A DNA stretch of 64,000 nt from Gillisella vitis (GCF_014204625.1 NZ_JACHLU010000010.1:1-64000), one strand, 5' to 3'. Numbered from the stretch's first letter, positions 17,988-27,286 are shown. The notes: a model not told the origin generated them from the letters alone. Program-made: numbers and translations.

Positions 17988-18278
17988 TCAACTAGACCAG
18001 GGAGTTTGCGATGGCCGGACCTTCCGCGCGCGCCGTCGGGCCGCAAATTCTTTTGTTCGCCGCGTGTATATACGATGAATGAGGATGCGTAGTTCATTTG
18101 GAGTAAGGGTGCTTCCCTTGCTTGCTCCCTTCGCTTCTCTAATTGCATCACATAGAAGAGCAGGACTCATCGAGCGCATGTCGGCATCGAAGGCTGGAAG
18201 TTGACTGGGGGTAGGGGTGAAAGTGAAAAGCTCACCCAGCAAATCCAATGTCGCGCGATGCCGTTCTGAAATATCCAT
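17988..18278 (-). CDS. Hypothetical protein, 96 residues
   Basis: ATG 18278 has AAGGGGG seven bases upstream, preferred over the in-frame ATG at 18302. Mostly helical and basic at the C-terminus (IYTRRTKEFAARRRARKVR), with no recognised family. It reads toward the membrane operon, which starts 120 bp on, and could be its regulator. That is speculation. Confidence 0.35.
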   Translation of the reverse strand: MDISERHRATLDLLGELFTFTPTPSQLPAFDADMRSMSPALLCDAIREAKGASKGSTLTPNELRILIHRIYTRRTKEFAARRRARKVRPSQTPWSS

Positions 18279-18639
18279 TTGTGCCCCCTTGCTCTCCTTC
18301 ATCCTTAGCGCTATAACCTTAACTACTCGCTAGGTGGCGGAACAATGTTGACGCGAGCCTACGGCAATCACCGTAGCACCCTGAGAGTCTAAACCCCGTA
18401 TGGCAAGGCGTAGCTATAGAAGCTGCGCCTTTCGCCTTTCTGGACGTACGTAATCGATCAAGTGCCTGCTGTCGAGTGTGACCGCTACCAGTCAAAATCT
18501 TGACCGATTGGTTTAACAACCTACCAATCACATTCGACATGATACACTACGCTGAAGCCCTTTAGGGAGGGCCGCCCCCGAAACGATCGAGTCCGCGATC
18601 CACCGGAGAGGACGATGCCGTTCTGCACCACGGTCACCG
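18279..18639. other. Gene-free stretch, about 360 bp
   Basis: I find no credible gene. A 73-codon minus-strand ORF (18319-18540) lacks a ribosome-binding site and any familiar sequence. Several short inverted repeats are present but none is convincing as a named element. Confidence 0.3.
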
Positions 18640-18900
18640 CTAGGCAGTATGCCCATCTTCGTGCGAGACGCTACCTCTCAAGACATGGAAAGCGCGTTCC
18701 TCACTGACCATCCAATTGCACCCCATCGCTGCGATCCGGCGCAGCCGTCGGAAGGTGATGCTGGCACCGTGCTTCTTCACCAGGGCGGCCGGATCAAGCG
18801 CTCCGTGGGAGGCACAGGTTCGACATTCGACTTTGATTATCGGATCGCGCACCTGACGCAACCTAGCCGTCAGGTCGATTGAAGAAGATTTTCGGCTCAT
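18640..18900 (-). CDS. Small conserved-looking zinc-finger-like protein
   Basis: 86 residues with C-R-T-C (about 27-30) followed by HGALDPAALVKKHG and a later cysteine in AAMGC. This pattern recurs in small uncharacterised rhizobial proteins as I remember them, with a probable single zinc site. The start ATG 18900 has GAGG seven bases upstream and lies 12 bp after the stop of the 51-codon gene, so the two probably form a small operon. Function unknown. Confidence 0.5.
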   Translation of the reverse strand: MSRKSSSIDLTARLRQVRDPIIKVECRTCASHGALDPAALVKKHGASITFRRLRRIAAMGCNWMVSEERAFHVLRGSVSHEDGHTA

Positions 18901-18912
18901 TGGTCAGCCTCG

Positions 18913-19068
18913 TCATTTCCGATGTCGAAGCAACTGCTCTCGATTGCGCCGTTCGGCGACACGCAGGCGGGCAATATCGGCTGACCGAAAACCCGCTCTC
19001 CTGAGAGCCTCGGCAAGGGTCGGCTCCTTTCTGAAGAGCGAGGCGATTCGCCGAAGGGTAGGAAACAT
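18913..19068 (-). CDS. 51-residue arginine-rich helical protein
   Basis: ATG 19068 is preceded by GGGAGG seven bases upstream. The product begins MFPTLRRIASLF and continues KEPTLAEALRRAGFRSADIARLR, a helix-turn-helix-like amphipathic pattern, ending in RRNREQLLRHRK. Its coding-like codon choice, strong RBS and 12-bp spacing to the next gene support it, although it is too short for routine gene calling. Function unknown. Confidence 0.45.
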   Translation of the reverse strand: MFPTLRRIASLFRKEPTLAEALRRAGFRSADIARLRVAERRNREQLLRHRK

Positions 19069-19308
19069 GCTGCACCTCCCGGGATGGGTTTAGGGGGCGG
19101 AAGTTCGCCCATTCTTGAGGCGCACAATATCCTGACAAAAGACTGGTTCAAGGTCCGATAGCCTCACTCCGCAACAGAAACCAAATTTTCTTCAATAAAG
19201 CCGGTGACTTATCCGAGGTGTCTAGCGATCTGATTCAAAACGAAAATCACTGGATTCACTAAAATTATGAGACTGTATTCCTAATTTCACCCGCTTGAGT
19301 CTTCTCTA

Positions 19309-19890
19309 ATGAAGGAACAAAAGAGGAGCGTAAAGTATTCTAGGCGGCATGATGCCGCGTTTTTCCACCCACGCGAACCGAAAGGATTCCGCGACCGATG
19401 TCGGCTGACCGCGCGCTGCATCGTCACCTGTTCCGAAGCGATGAACGCGCGCGACAAGAGCTGGCTATGGATCGCCGGGCTGGTGCTTGTCCGGCAGAAG
19501 CCAGGCAGCGCGAAGGGGGTCATGTTCATCACCATCGAGGACGAAACCGGGCCCGCCAACATCGTCGTGTGGCCGTCTTTGTTCGAGAAGCGGCGGCGAG
19601 TTGTGCTGGGAGCATCCATGATGGCGATCCAAGGCGAGATTCAGCGAGAGGGCGATGTCGTTCACCTGATCGCGCGGCAGCTCGATGATTTGTCTGGAGA
19701 TCTGTCCGCACTTGCTGACCGCGATACCGAGTTCAAGAACCCCAGCGGGCGTGGCGACGAGTTCGCGCACGGCTCGCATGGGGGCGGGGATGCGCGAGCT
19801 CGACCGAAGCCGATCCCGGAGGCGAGAGACATCTACGTCAGGGATCTGCACATCGACACCCTGAAGGTGAAGGCGCGAAATTTCCATTGA
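19309..19890 (+). pseudogene. C-terminal fragment of a DnaE2 (error-prone Pol III alpha)
   Basis: About residues 33-193 match the last 160 residues of the full dnaE2 at 34537-37797: [20 protein letters not shown] versus [20 protein letters not shown], the OB-fold core, and the shared K-V-K-(A/S)-RNFH terminus. The polymerase, PHP and helix-hairpin-helix regions are missing. The first 30 codons and upstream 120 bp show no polymerase sequence. The differences are many, so it came from another source (for example a plasmid dnaE2) rather than from a recent copy. It is a remnant of an SOS cassette. Confidence 0.8.
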
Positions 19891-19990
19891 TCGATTGACA
19901 TCGACGTCGGCACCCTCGTGAAAAACGCTGTTGATGCACCGCCTGTCATCAGACTATCCTGTTTATTGAAAGCAACGGAGGACATCTTTC

Positions 19991-20473
19991 ATGGGCAATC
20001 CCTTTGCCGAAACCGCAGCCGAGATCCTCGGTCACGCAACGAAGATCAAGAGCGACCAAGAGACGGCAAAAGCAGCCGAACACTTGAAGACGGTGGCCGA
20101 GGAGGATAGCTTCAAGACGGCGGTCGAACTCTTCAAGCAAATGAACACAAGGGTTCTTGAATGGGCAGATTTAGCCAACCGCGCCTTCGGCACCGAGGAG
20201 GTTGTGCTCAAGGTGAAGACGACCCCTTTGACGAAGAAAGAGATCGGGGCCATCACCGTCTCGATGGAGAGCGGTGGAAAGTTCGTGAAGTCGTTCCGCT
20301 TCGTCGGCAACTCCAACTTCAAGGTCTACATCCATGACATCAACGAACCGGCATATAGTGGCCTTTCGCTTTCCGACGTTGACACGTTTCCCTATGAAGA
20401 AGCGTTTGGCCTCTTTATGAAGCAGGCCTCGGAGATACTGAAAAGCCGGGCGGAACCGACATCGGCTTCATGA
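19991..20473 (+). CDS. Hypothetical protein, phasin-like size
   Basis: 160 residues starting at ATG 19991 with an AACGGAGG-type site upstream. The N-terminal half is helical (TKIKSDQETAKAAEHLKTVA) and the C-terminal half shows beta segments. No membrane segment, no known motif. It stands alone between the dnaE2 fragment and the wHTH remnant. The name reflects its size only; no function is assigned. Confidence 0.45.
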   Translation: MGNPFAETAAEILGHATKIKSDQETAKAAEHLKTVAEEDSFKTAVELFKQMNTRVLEWADLANRAFGTEEVVLKVKTTPLTKKEIGAITVSMESGGKFVKSFRFVGNSNFKVYIHDINEPAYSGLSLSDVDTFPYEEAFGLFMKQASEILKSRAEPTSAS

Positions 20474-20512
20474 AGCCTCGCGAGGAAGCCGCCGTCGGCG
20501 ATCGCCATCAAG

Positions 20513-21237
20513 TTACCGAACTCGATGGTCACCTCTCGGCAGCTTCCTCGGGTTCTTTAAGTGCATGTAAAGGCTCCGCAGTGCCACGGCCGCAGCTTCG
20601 ACGTCCCAGTCCGTACTGATCCTGAATTCCGAGATTACAGATTTCCGTGCGGTCTTTTTCGACCAGGTGAAAATCGACCACTCCGCGCGGATCTGCCACT
20701 GGTTCGCTACGAACACATCCCACTCGCGGTGAGCAAGCTTTCTGAATGTCTTCCGCACGATCAGGTCTCGGCCGTCCCGCAGCATCTCGACGAAGGTCAC
20801 TCGTGTTGCGGTGTATGCCTTGACATCACGCCCGCCCATGGAAGTTGGCAAAACGAACGAAGGGCAAACTCTTTCTAGTTCTTTTCGGAACTGGTGCCAG
20901 ATTGGCGGGGCATCGTCCGCGCTTGCCAAGGAACCGATTGCGCGCTCCATAGACTTCCGCTCAACGATGTAGACCTTGTTTCGCGTTGGCAACCGGGCGT
21001 GTCTTCTCCGGATGCGCAGCTCCTGTAGACGCGTTTCTAGCTGGTCCTCCCTGCATCCCAGACGATCGAGGTAGAGCTTGGCGTTCACGTACTTTCCATG
21101 AAAAACCTCGAAGGACTCTCGATCGAGATAAACGCGCCCATCTTTCCCCTCCCGGGTCTTGATAAGATTCGCCTCCACCAGGATGGTCACGACTTCGGGC
21201 TGATATCCCATGAGCTCGGCGGCTTCGATCTTCCGGT
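20513..21237 (-). pseudogene. N-terminally truncated protein with a winged-helix-like domain
   Basis: The frame reads KIEAAELMGYQPEVVTILVE (a helix-turn-helix seed), then a beta-hairpin (DGRVYLDRESFEVFHGKY), then about 150 residues of unknown fold. The first ATG (21211) falls inside the HTH, and upstream the frame meets TGA stops at about 21240, so the natural N-terminus is lost. The HTH layout resembles the repeated C-terminal modules of the TniQ protein at 28277-30097, so a TnsD/TniQ-like origin is possible but weak. Confidence 0.4.
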
Positions 21238-21245
21238 TTCATCAC

Positions 21246-21478
21246 CCGTCACCTGCCTCCTGAACGGTTTCTTATGAGCAGTGGCTTCGAACTGCCATCC
21301 AGAGATGCCCTTGCGCCGACGGTCAATCCTGCAGACCGAAATCTCCCCAGCGAGAACGGCTTGAACGATCTGCGGATCGGTCGACTGGATCCGGCGGGAG
21401 AGATAGCCGATGCGGTGGACTTGCCCTATTCCCTCAACGCAGGCGACGTTCCGGATAACTTTCGCATCTCAAAATTTT
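21246..21478 (-). pseudogene. Fragment resembling a serine recombinase C-terminal region
   Basis: The minus strand is open and reads VEGIGQVHRIGYLSRRIQST followed by DPQIVQAVLAGE, reminiscent of the segment after the recombinase domain in large alphaproteobacterial serine recombinases (YVSRL...PDIVEAI...G). No catalytic domain is present. I treat it as a remnant of a mobile element. Confidence 0.35.
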
Positions 21479-21643
21479 GAATGATCCGTCTTCATTTGGG
21501 AGACCTGCAAGATCCTGGCTATGAGCTTGTACCCGCATAACCAGTTGAAAAACCCCGTGGATGAAGACAGTGGACTCGTCAAGGTGATAGAATCAATCTA
21601 GCGTTGAAGTAGGGTTCAACGATCGACGGGGATTGCTGCGCAG

Positions 21644-22810
21644 ATGTTCGAAAATACATCATACTTTCCTGCACTGACCACACGCGCAGGTGAGCTGGGT
21701 GCCTATCAAGAGTGCTTCGATCCGGTGAAAGATGCCATGGTTCCAATCTTCACCCTGACCAGGTATGCGGAAACCGAAAGTCTGGCCGATTCCGCTGCAG
21801 CACTCGTCGAAGCACTAGGCGGTCGTCGCTCGATTGTTGATTTTGACAGTCGCCCGAGGCCGATCACATCGCTTGCCGAGGCAGCAGAACGCCGGAGGAG
21901 AAAAAACCTGAGGAAGGTCGAAGCCGGAGAGAAAGAAAGCCGACCTCGATCGGAGAGGGAACTCGCAAACGACGCTGAGAGGCTCCGAAAGACCGAGGCT
22001 TTCAACCGGGAGCTTTCCAATCTCTTAGAGCCGTCTCAGGGGCCGTCTCGGTGGCTGCAACTCCTCGGCGCGTTCCCAGAGCTCGTACCTGTTTTGCGTT
22101 TGAACGACCAACTGAGCCTAAGGATTCAGTTGCAGTCGATGATCAAAAACGAAAGGGTTTGCGCCATCAGGCTTCGTGCCAGCGAGGCAGGTGACAGATC
22201 AATAGTGTTGGGATGCGCAGATGTCATCGCTGCAGGTGCCTCCCGGCTGGTCCTGATTGTCGATGCTGGAAACATCTGGGGCAGAGCGGACGGCTCGACA
22301 GCTAACGTTTTAGAGGTTCTTCGTGAACTTCGAACTGGTATCGGGGAAGGATTCGACCGTATCACGAAGATCGTCCTTTCTACATCATTTCCCCGCCAAC
22401 CGCTTCGTTCGGTCTCGCCAATACTCTCAATCACTGACCTCCAGCTTCACCATAATGTCGCCAAAGAGTTTGAAATCCGGTTCGGCGATTATGGCTCACT
22501 CCCCAACAGAGTTGATGATTCAATGGCTCGCGGCTGGTTTTCGCACGTCGATCTCGTAACGCCTGCGAACTGGCATGTGGCCCTCTACGAAAACAACCGG
22601 GACTTCTCGAAATATGTGAACGCATCCATCGACATAATAGCAGACGCCGCCTCGTGGCGACTGCGGGCGGATTGTTGGGGTACGTCCGTTATCGAGCAGG
22701 TGTCTCGCGGGAATCACACCGTTGAAGGACGAAAATTCACCCATCCCGCACCATGGCTGACGGTCCGCATCAACCAGCATCTGTCGCAGATGGCTCTGCG
22801 CAGAGGATGA
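21644..22810 (+). CDS. Beta family protein (T4-beta-like/sce7725-type)
   Basis: 388 residues. The opening FPALTTRAGELGAYQE, followed by VPIFTLTRY, is characteristic of the beta_protein family. A charged, helical insert (about 85-130) precedes a barrel-like second half (RLVLIVDAGNIW; GWFSHVDLVTPANWH). Members are often encoded beside sce7726-type proteins in mobile regions; the biochemical role is unknown. It converges with and overlaps the 3' end of the sce7726 gene by 41 bp. Confidence 0.7.
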   Translation: MFENTSYFPALTTRAGELGAYQECFDPVKDAMVPIFTLTRYAETESLADSAAALVEALGGRRSIVDFDSRPRPITSLAEAAERRRRKNLRKVEAGEKESRPRSERELANDAERLRKTEAFNRELSNLLEPSQGPSRWLQLLGAFPELVPVLRLNDQLSLRIQLQSMIKNERVCAIRLRASEAGDRSIVLGCADVIAAGASRLVLIVDAGNIWGRADGSTANVLEVLRELRTGIGEGFDRITKIVLSTSFPRQPLRSVSPILSITDLQLHHNVAKEFEIRFGDYGSLPNRVDDSMARGWFSHVDLVTPANWHVALYENNRDFSKYVNASIDIIADAASWRLRADCWGTSVIEQVSRGNHTVEGRKFTHPAPWLTVRINQHLSQMALRRG

Positions 22811-23426
22811 CCGATCGTCCGAAGGCGAGGTCACCAAACTCGCGCGCCAGCCGCGCCCGGACCTTGAGGATTCTTTTCACAAATGAGGAGATGTCCGAAA
22901 TGGACATGGTCGAGGAGGCGCGATTTACGAGCGTGCGATAATTTGCGCTCCTGAACCCTCTATCCAGCCCTGCAGATGCGAGGAGAGAGACCAGTTCGTC
23001 CCGTTCAAGCGTTTCGATCAGCGCGGTTTTGTCCAGTTTCTTGTTAAGTCTCCCTCGGCGCACGCGCTTCAGAACGGTGTTTCCTTCCGCGTCGGACGAA
23101 CACAGGATGACACCCCACCAGTCTGGAACCGTCACAACGGCTTTGTCGAGATGCCGTTGGCCGACGACTAACGTCATTCTATCGGCCACCGCACCGAACA
23201 TGGAAGCTTGTCTCGGCAGTCTGTCCAGTTTATCTTTGTCGCTCTTGATTTCATAGCCCTCGATCCGGCCATTGATCACCGCAACGTCGATCCTTCCACT
23301 CCCAAGGCTCACCTTGAGCTCGTCGACGATCACCGCGTCTTCGCCCCGGTGCGCGGATGCGAGTGACGCTCGAATGGCGCTCCTGATGATCAAGTCTGTC
23401 GTGTCGTGTTTCATCGCCTGGCTCAT
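22770..23426 (-). CDS. sce7726 family protein, PD-(D/E)xK-like
   Basis: 218 residues. The N-terminal half carries a nuclease-like core: GRIDVAV with D47, then E59-I-K61 in GYEIKS, the D...ExK spacing of the PD-(D/E)xK fold. Family members occur next to beta-family proteins. Its tail overlaps the beta-protein gene in convergent orientation, an unusual layout for partners. Suggested role: nuclease of a two-gene defence or toxin-antitoxin-like module. This is inference from fold and context. Confidence 0.65.
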   Translation of the reverse strand: MSQAMKHDTTDLIIRSAIRASLASAHRGEDAVIVDELKVSLGSGRIDVAVINGRIEGYEIKSDKDKLDRLPRQASMFGAVADRMTLVVGQRHLDKAVVTVPDWWGVILCSSDAEGNTVLKRVRRGRLNKKLDKTALIETLERDELVSLLASAGLDRGFRSANYRTLVNRASSTMSISDISSFVKRILKVRARLAREFGDLAFGRSVILCAEPSATDAG

Positions 23427-23643
23427 TTAGAGGTATCCGCCAGCTTGGCACCGCTTACTGCTACCGGCAACAATATAGATCCATGCGACGGCTGGTCGTG
23501 TATCTGCTGAAGCTTGCCCGTGCAATTCGAATATTTCGTTACCATCCTTAAAGGGGGGCCAACCGCCATCGGTTTCAAACGAGATCGCGCGATTGCGATA
23601 ACGCCGAATTCAAGTTTTTCAGTTAGGAGAGCAGCCCCCAGTG

Positions 23644-23793
23644 TGTTGATTTCCGCTTTGAAATGAGCCGTATTTCCACTTGGGCGTGATCCGATCTGCT
23701 ATCAATAGGGATCTGAAACAATTGATCAATTCATTGCAGGCCCTGGATCATTACGTAACGACAAACGTGATTAAATGGGCGCGGAAATCAACA
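23644..23793 (+). repeat. 150-bp MITE-like element, copy 2 (perfect ends)
   Basis: Exactly 150 bp bounded by a perfect 13-bp inverted repeat, TGTTGATTTCCGC (23644-23656) and its complement (23781-23793). The interior has no ORF and is about 85% like copy 1 by eye. CAGCCCC appears at 23632-23638 and again at 23792-23798, a possible 7-bp target duplication, though not flush with the left end. Confidence 0.65.
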
Positions 23794-24332
23794 GCCCCGC
23801 TTTTCGTGAGGAGCTCGCGGTTCTCCTGCGCAAGAACTGGATACGTGACGCGCTCAGGTCTTAGGTACGGGGATAGTGTTATTCTACCGGTCTTGGCCTG
23901 CCGCCACCTTCCATAAACCGTCACTTTTAATTTGAGCCGAGTGACCATGTGCTGCTGCGGAATGGCAATCGCCAATTTTTTGGCCATCGTATCTTTACAG
24001 CAGACAGTAGTGCCGTATAGTCTCTGCCAATGATTGAAGGAGCCCATGCATGAACTTGATAGGCAAATACACGAAGTGATTTCTACTTGGATGGGATGAA
24101 GCCCGCCGGGAATGTCATAAATGTATATCTCTATCTCGTTTTGCTTAAGAGGACCCAATGCATTTTGCACGTCAGGTTTCCAAACACATTGCGTTTCACC
24201 GGGCTGGCCTAGGCTTTTTGAGCATGCCTGCAATCCAAAACTCACGTACGTTCGGGCAGGCGAACTGCTTTTCGGAAAATGGCCCAGCCGACACGAAAGA
24301 TGGCGGAATAACGCGGAACCGTCGTAGGAACC
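23794..24332. other. Gene-free leader of the tns operon, about 540 bp
   Basis: No credible gene. Tn7-like elements usually place one end just upstream of tnsA, so an end with TnsB sites was sought here. I found none matching the repeats at 30254-30420. The end is either divergent or lost. Confidence 0.35.
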
Positions 24333-25016
24333 GTGGCTGAAACCAAGTTCTGGAACGAGCCGGTCGCCGAGCGCGCGGTTCGTAAACCTCCGTCCATGCA
24401 TGGCAAGACACTGCGAGGTTTCTCGGTTTTCAAGGAAACAGTGGTCTACCACGAGAGCGACCTCGAACGCCGGGTTTCGAAGGTGCTCCAGATCCGCAAG
24501 GACGTGCGATCGATCTTCTCCCAGTTCCCTGTGCTTCTTTATCGCGACGCTGACGGAAACTGGCGCGAACATATCTGCGACTACTGCGTCGTCTTTGACG
24601 ACGGTGAAACCGTAGCCGTCACGGTCAAACATGCTCGCAAATCGTCCATGATGAATGACCTGATGGATCGCATCAGAGCTGAAGGCTTCCTCCGCAAGAA
24701 CAAGAACGGCACGACGACACTCAGTGCGGTCAACGACATCCGTCTTATGACCGAGCGCGAAGCGACCTACGGTGCCTACGAAAATGCCGAGCGGATCCTG
24801 CGGGCCCGCCGCATGCGTGACGACGCTGAGTTCAGACTTGTCTTCGACATGGTCCAGAATTTCGGTGGGCGGTTCCGTTTTGGCGAGTTGCTCCGTGATT
24901 GCAATAACCGTGGAGCGCGCCGGACGGCAGTTCTTCTGTTGATCGACGAGTGCGTTCTCATTCCAGAAACGCGCGGCCGCATCGACGATCTGACGATACT
25001 CGCGGTCAACCGCTGA
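24333..25016 (+). CDS. tnsA: TnsA-like endonuclease
   Basis: 227 residues, GTG start with a weak TAGGAA upstream. N-terminal nuclease: E41 (HESDLE), D83 (HICDY) and K99 (VTVKHA). Spacing resembles Tn7 TnsA (E63, D114, Q130-x-K132), but the Gln position is Thr97 here. The C-terminal half (about 140-220) is a winged-helix-like domain that in Tn7 contacts TnsC. In Tn7 TnsA cuts the 5' ends of the element, giving cut-and-paste movement rather than cointegrates. First gene of the operon; 44 bp to tnsB. Confidence 0.75.
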   Translation: MAETKFWNEPVAERAVRKPPSMHGKTLRGFSVFKETVVYHESDLERRVSKVLQIRKDVRSIFSQFPVLLYRDADGNWREHICDYCVVFDDGETVAVTVKHARKSSMMNDLMDRIRAEGFLRKNKNGTTTLSAVNDIRLMTEREATYGAYENAERILRARRMRDDAEFRLVFDMVQNFGGRFRFGELLRDCNNRGARRTAVLLLIDECVLIPETRGRIDDLTILAVNR

Positions 25017-25060
25017 TCCCCCAAGAAATATTCCCATATTGACCTTGAAAGGAGCCTGCC

Positions 25061-27286
25061 ATGCTGCACGAGTTCTCCAAGCCGAATATCTTTCATCACG
25101 CGATGGTTCGGATGAGCCACGTAGACCGTTTCACCGACGAGAATGTCGACTGGAAGCCCAAGAAGCGGGATGCTGAGGGTTGGACGTTTACAAACGAGTC
25201 CGACGCGCGGGATGAGCGGTTCCTTGCTCACCGCGACGTTTACACGAAACTGGTGAGCGGAGCGGCGGAAATCCGATACGCATATAACGCACCTGAGAAC
25301 CAGAGGCTGCGCACGATCTTCGGAGAGAAGAAGTTCAGCGATGTTGTCGGCAAACCTCGTGAACTGGCGCTCTTCCGAGAAAAACTCATCGAGTGTTTCG
25401 ATGCCGAGTGCCACAGGCTCGGTAAGAAGCCGCGCTGGTCCAAGGAGAAATTCGAGGCGAAACTCCGCGGCTGGCGTAAGGAGATCATCGCTGAGATGCT
25501 TGGCTTCGACGACGAGGAGAGCGATGCCCGCGCGGACGAAATGATCGAGGTAAAGGCGTTCCCCACGCCATCCATCAAGACGTTTCGTCGGGACTATGAG
25601 CGGTACCACGCTTGCGGTGGTCAGGTCCTCGGGATTGTTCATCGACACCATGGCCCCGGTCTTCATTTCCGCAAGGTGGATAACGATTCCGTTGCTTTCG
25701 CCCATCAGGAGGCGATGCGATACGTGACGCGGAAGAAGCCAAGCATGGCGAGGGTTTATGCCGATTACAAAGCCAAGCTGACTGAGGTGAATGCCAATAG
25801 AGCGGTGGAGCTCATTCAGGTCACTCGTTGTAAGTTCGAGTCGATTATCTCCAAGTTCGATGAGTTCGATAAATGGGACGGCCGTCATGGGAGGGCGTCT
25901 GCTCTCAAGCATTTCGGGATGGCGAAGCGCGGCATCAGCGCGCTGTCCGTTGGCGAACGTATCGAAATCGATTTCTGGAACGTCGATCTCATGACGCTGT
26001 TCGTTGAGACCGGCATGTGGTCCATCCTTCCTGCAGCCTACAGGGAGGCTCTGGTTGGCCAACGTATCTGGTTCGTGGCGGCAATCGATATTGCGACCCG
26101 TTACATCGTGGCCTTCCGGGCCAGCTTGAATCCCAATGCCGTAACGGCGGTCGCGGCTATTCGCATGATCATGTCGGACAAACGGCACATTTCGGATTTC
26201 GTCGGTGCGGAAACACCGTGGATCGGCATTGTTCAGCCGCGCGACATTTTCAGCGACAACGGTAAGGAGTTCGCAAACAACCTCGTCGAGGGTGTCATGC
26301 GGTCTGCGGGTATCACCTTCAACCGCCCTCAGGCTGGTAATCCGAAGGCACGTCCGTTTATCGAGAGCCTGTTCCACTCTATCGGTCCGCTGATTGGAGC
26401 ATACTTCGAGGGCAGGACGTTCGGGTCGATCGCCGAGAAGGGCGACTATAATCCAGAACATCACATCAGCCTACAGGTGGATGAGATGATCCGGCTCTTC
26501 ACCTTTGCCATCTGCGATATCTATCACAACAAGCCGCATAGCGGCCTTGGCGGGGCATCTCCTCATAATGCCTGGCAGCGGGCGACCCAGGAGCATGATA
26601 TCGAGTTTCCAAGCCAGGACCCTGAGCAAATGCTCCACATCTTCGGGGTCAAGTTCAAGCGACGTATCGGGCAGTACGGTATCCCGTTCATGGGCATTCC
26701 GTACGGAAACGACGAACTGCATCGGCAGCGCACGAAGTACGGCCAAATGGAATTCGAGATCAAGGTCGATCCCGAAAACCTCGAACATATTGCGGTTCGC
26801 GGTGACAAGGGCTGGTTTTTGGTCAGAAACATGGTCGATATCGGCTCCAACCTGTCGCTGTCGGAGTGGATCATTGCGCGAAAAAATCTCCGCGATCAGC
26901 ACGCATCGGAAGCGGAGTCGGGCCTCGAGGCGATGAACCGCGCCATCAATCGTCTCCGTCAGAGCGGCGAGGCAGCAGCGCTTCGCGCCAACCTCACGCC
27001 ACGCAACTTCACGGCTGAACATTACCAGCTCGCCGAGGCGGAACTGTTCGGAGCCTGGGAGGCGGTGCTATCCGCGAATACGCCGGCCGTGACGCAGGCC
27101 TTTGCGCTTCCCGATGATCCGCTCCGCTGTGGATCTGTCTCTGCCTCTCATGCTGTTCCCGACTACCACGCGGAACGTGAGCGCGATGCCAGGAAGACGA
27201 AGAGGAGTGCAACGGCTGTTGACGAGACACCGCCTGAACCCGCCGCGCCCACCAAAATTCCTGACAACTACTATGAGGAGTATTGA
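25061..27286 (+). CDS. tnsB: TnsB/TniA-like DDE transposase
   Basis: 741 residues, start with AAAGGAG eight bases upstream. Retroviral-integrase-type core: D304 (IEIDFW), D399 (IFSDNGKEF) and E435 (FIESLF), a D-x35-E spacing typical of the rve fold. N-terminal helical domains (about 40-270) would bind the end repeats; the C-terminal beta domain and basic tail (about 560-741) resemble Mu-C and the TnsC-contacting tail. It performs 3'-end cleavage and strand transfer. All catalytic residues are intact. Confidence 0.9.
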   Translation: MLHEFSKPNIFHHAMVRMSHVDRFTDENVDWKPKKRDAEGWTFTNESDARDERFLAHRDVYTKLVSGAAEIRYAYNAPENQRLRTIFGEKKFSDVVGKPRELALFREKLIECFDAECHRLGKKPRWSKEKFEAKLRGWRKEIIAEMLGFDDEESDARADEMIEVKAFPTPSIKTFRRDYERYHACGGQVLGIVHRHHGPGLHFRKVDNDSVAFAHQEAMRYVTRKKPSMARVYADYKAKLTEVNANRAVELIQVTRCKFESIISKFDEFDKWDGRHGRASALKHFGMAKRGISALSVGERIEIDFWNVDLMTLFVETGMWSILPAAYREALVGQRIWFVAAIDIATRYIVAFRASLNPNAVTAVAAIRMIMSDKRHISDFVGAETPWIGIVQPRDIFSDNGKEFANNLVEGVMRSAGITFNRPQAGNPKARPFIESLFHSIGPLIGAYFEGRTFGSIAEKGDYNPEHHISLQVDEMIRLFTFAICDIYHNKPHSGLGGASPHNAWQRATQEHDIEFPSQDPEQMLHIFGVKFKRRIGQYGIPFMGIPYGNDELHRQRTKYGQMEFEIKVDPENLEHIAVRGDKGWFLVRNMVDIGSNLSLSEWIIARKNLRDQHASEAESGLEAMNRAINRLRQSGEAAALRANLTPRNFTAEHYQLAEAELFGAWEAVLSANTPAVTQAFALPDDPLRCGSVSASHAVPDYHAERERDARKTKRSATAVDETPPEPAAPTKIPDNYYEEY

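Noticed and set aside
23751-25037. 428-codon minus-strand ORF
   Set aside because: It is a shadow of tnsA, whose motifs and operon place the gene on the plus strand.
24776-26464. 562-codon minus-strand ORF
   Set aside because: Antisense to tnsB, which carries the DDE catalytic residues; no RBS or recognisable domain on the minus strand.
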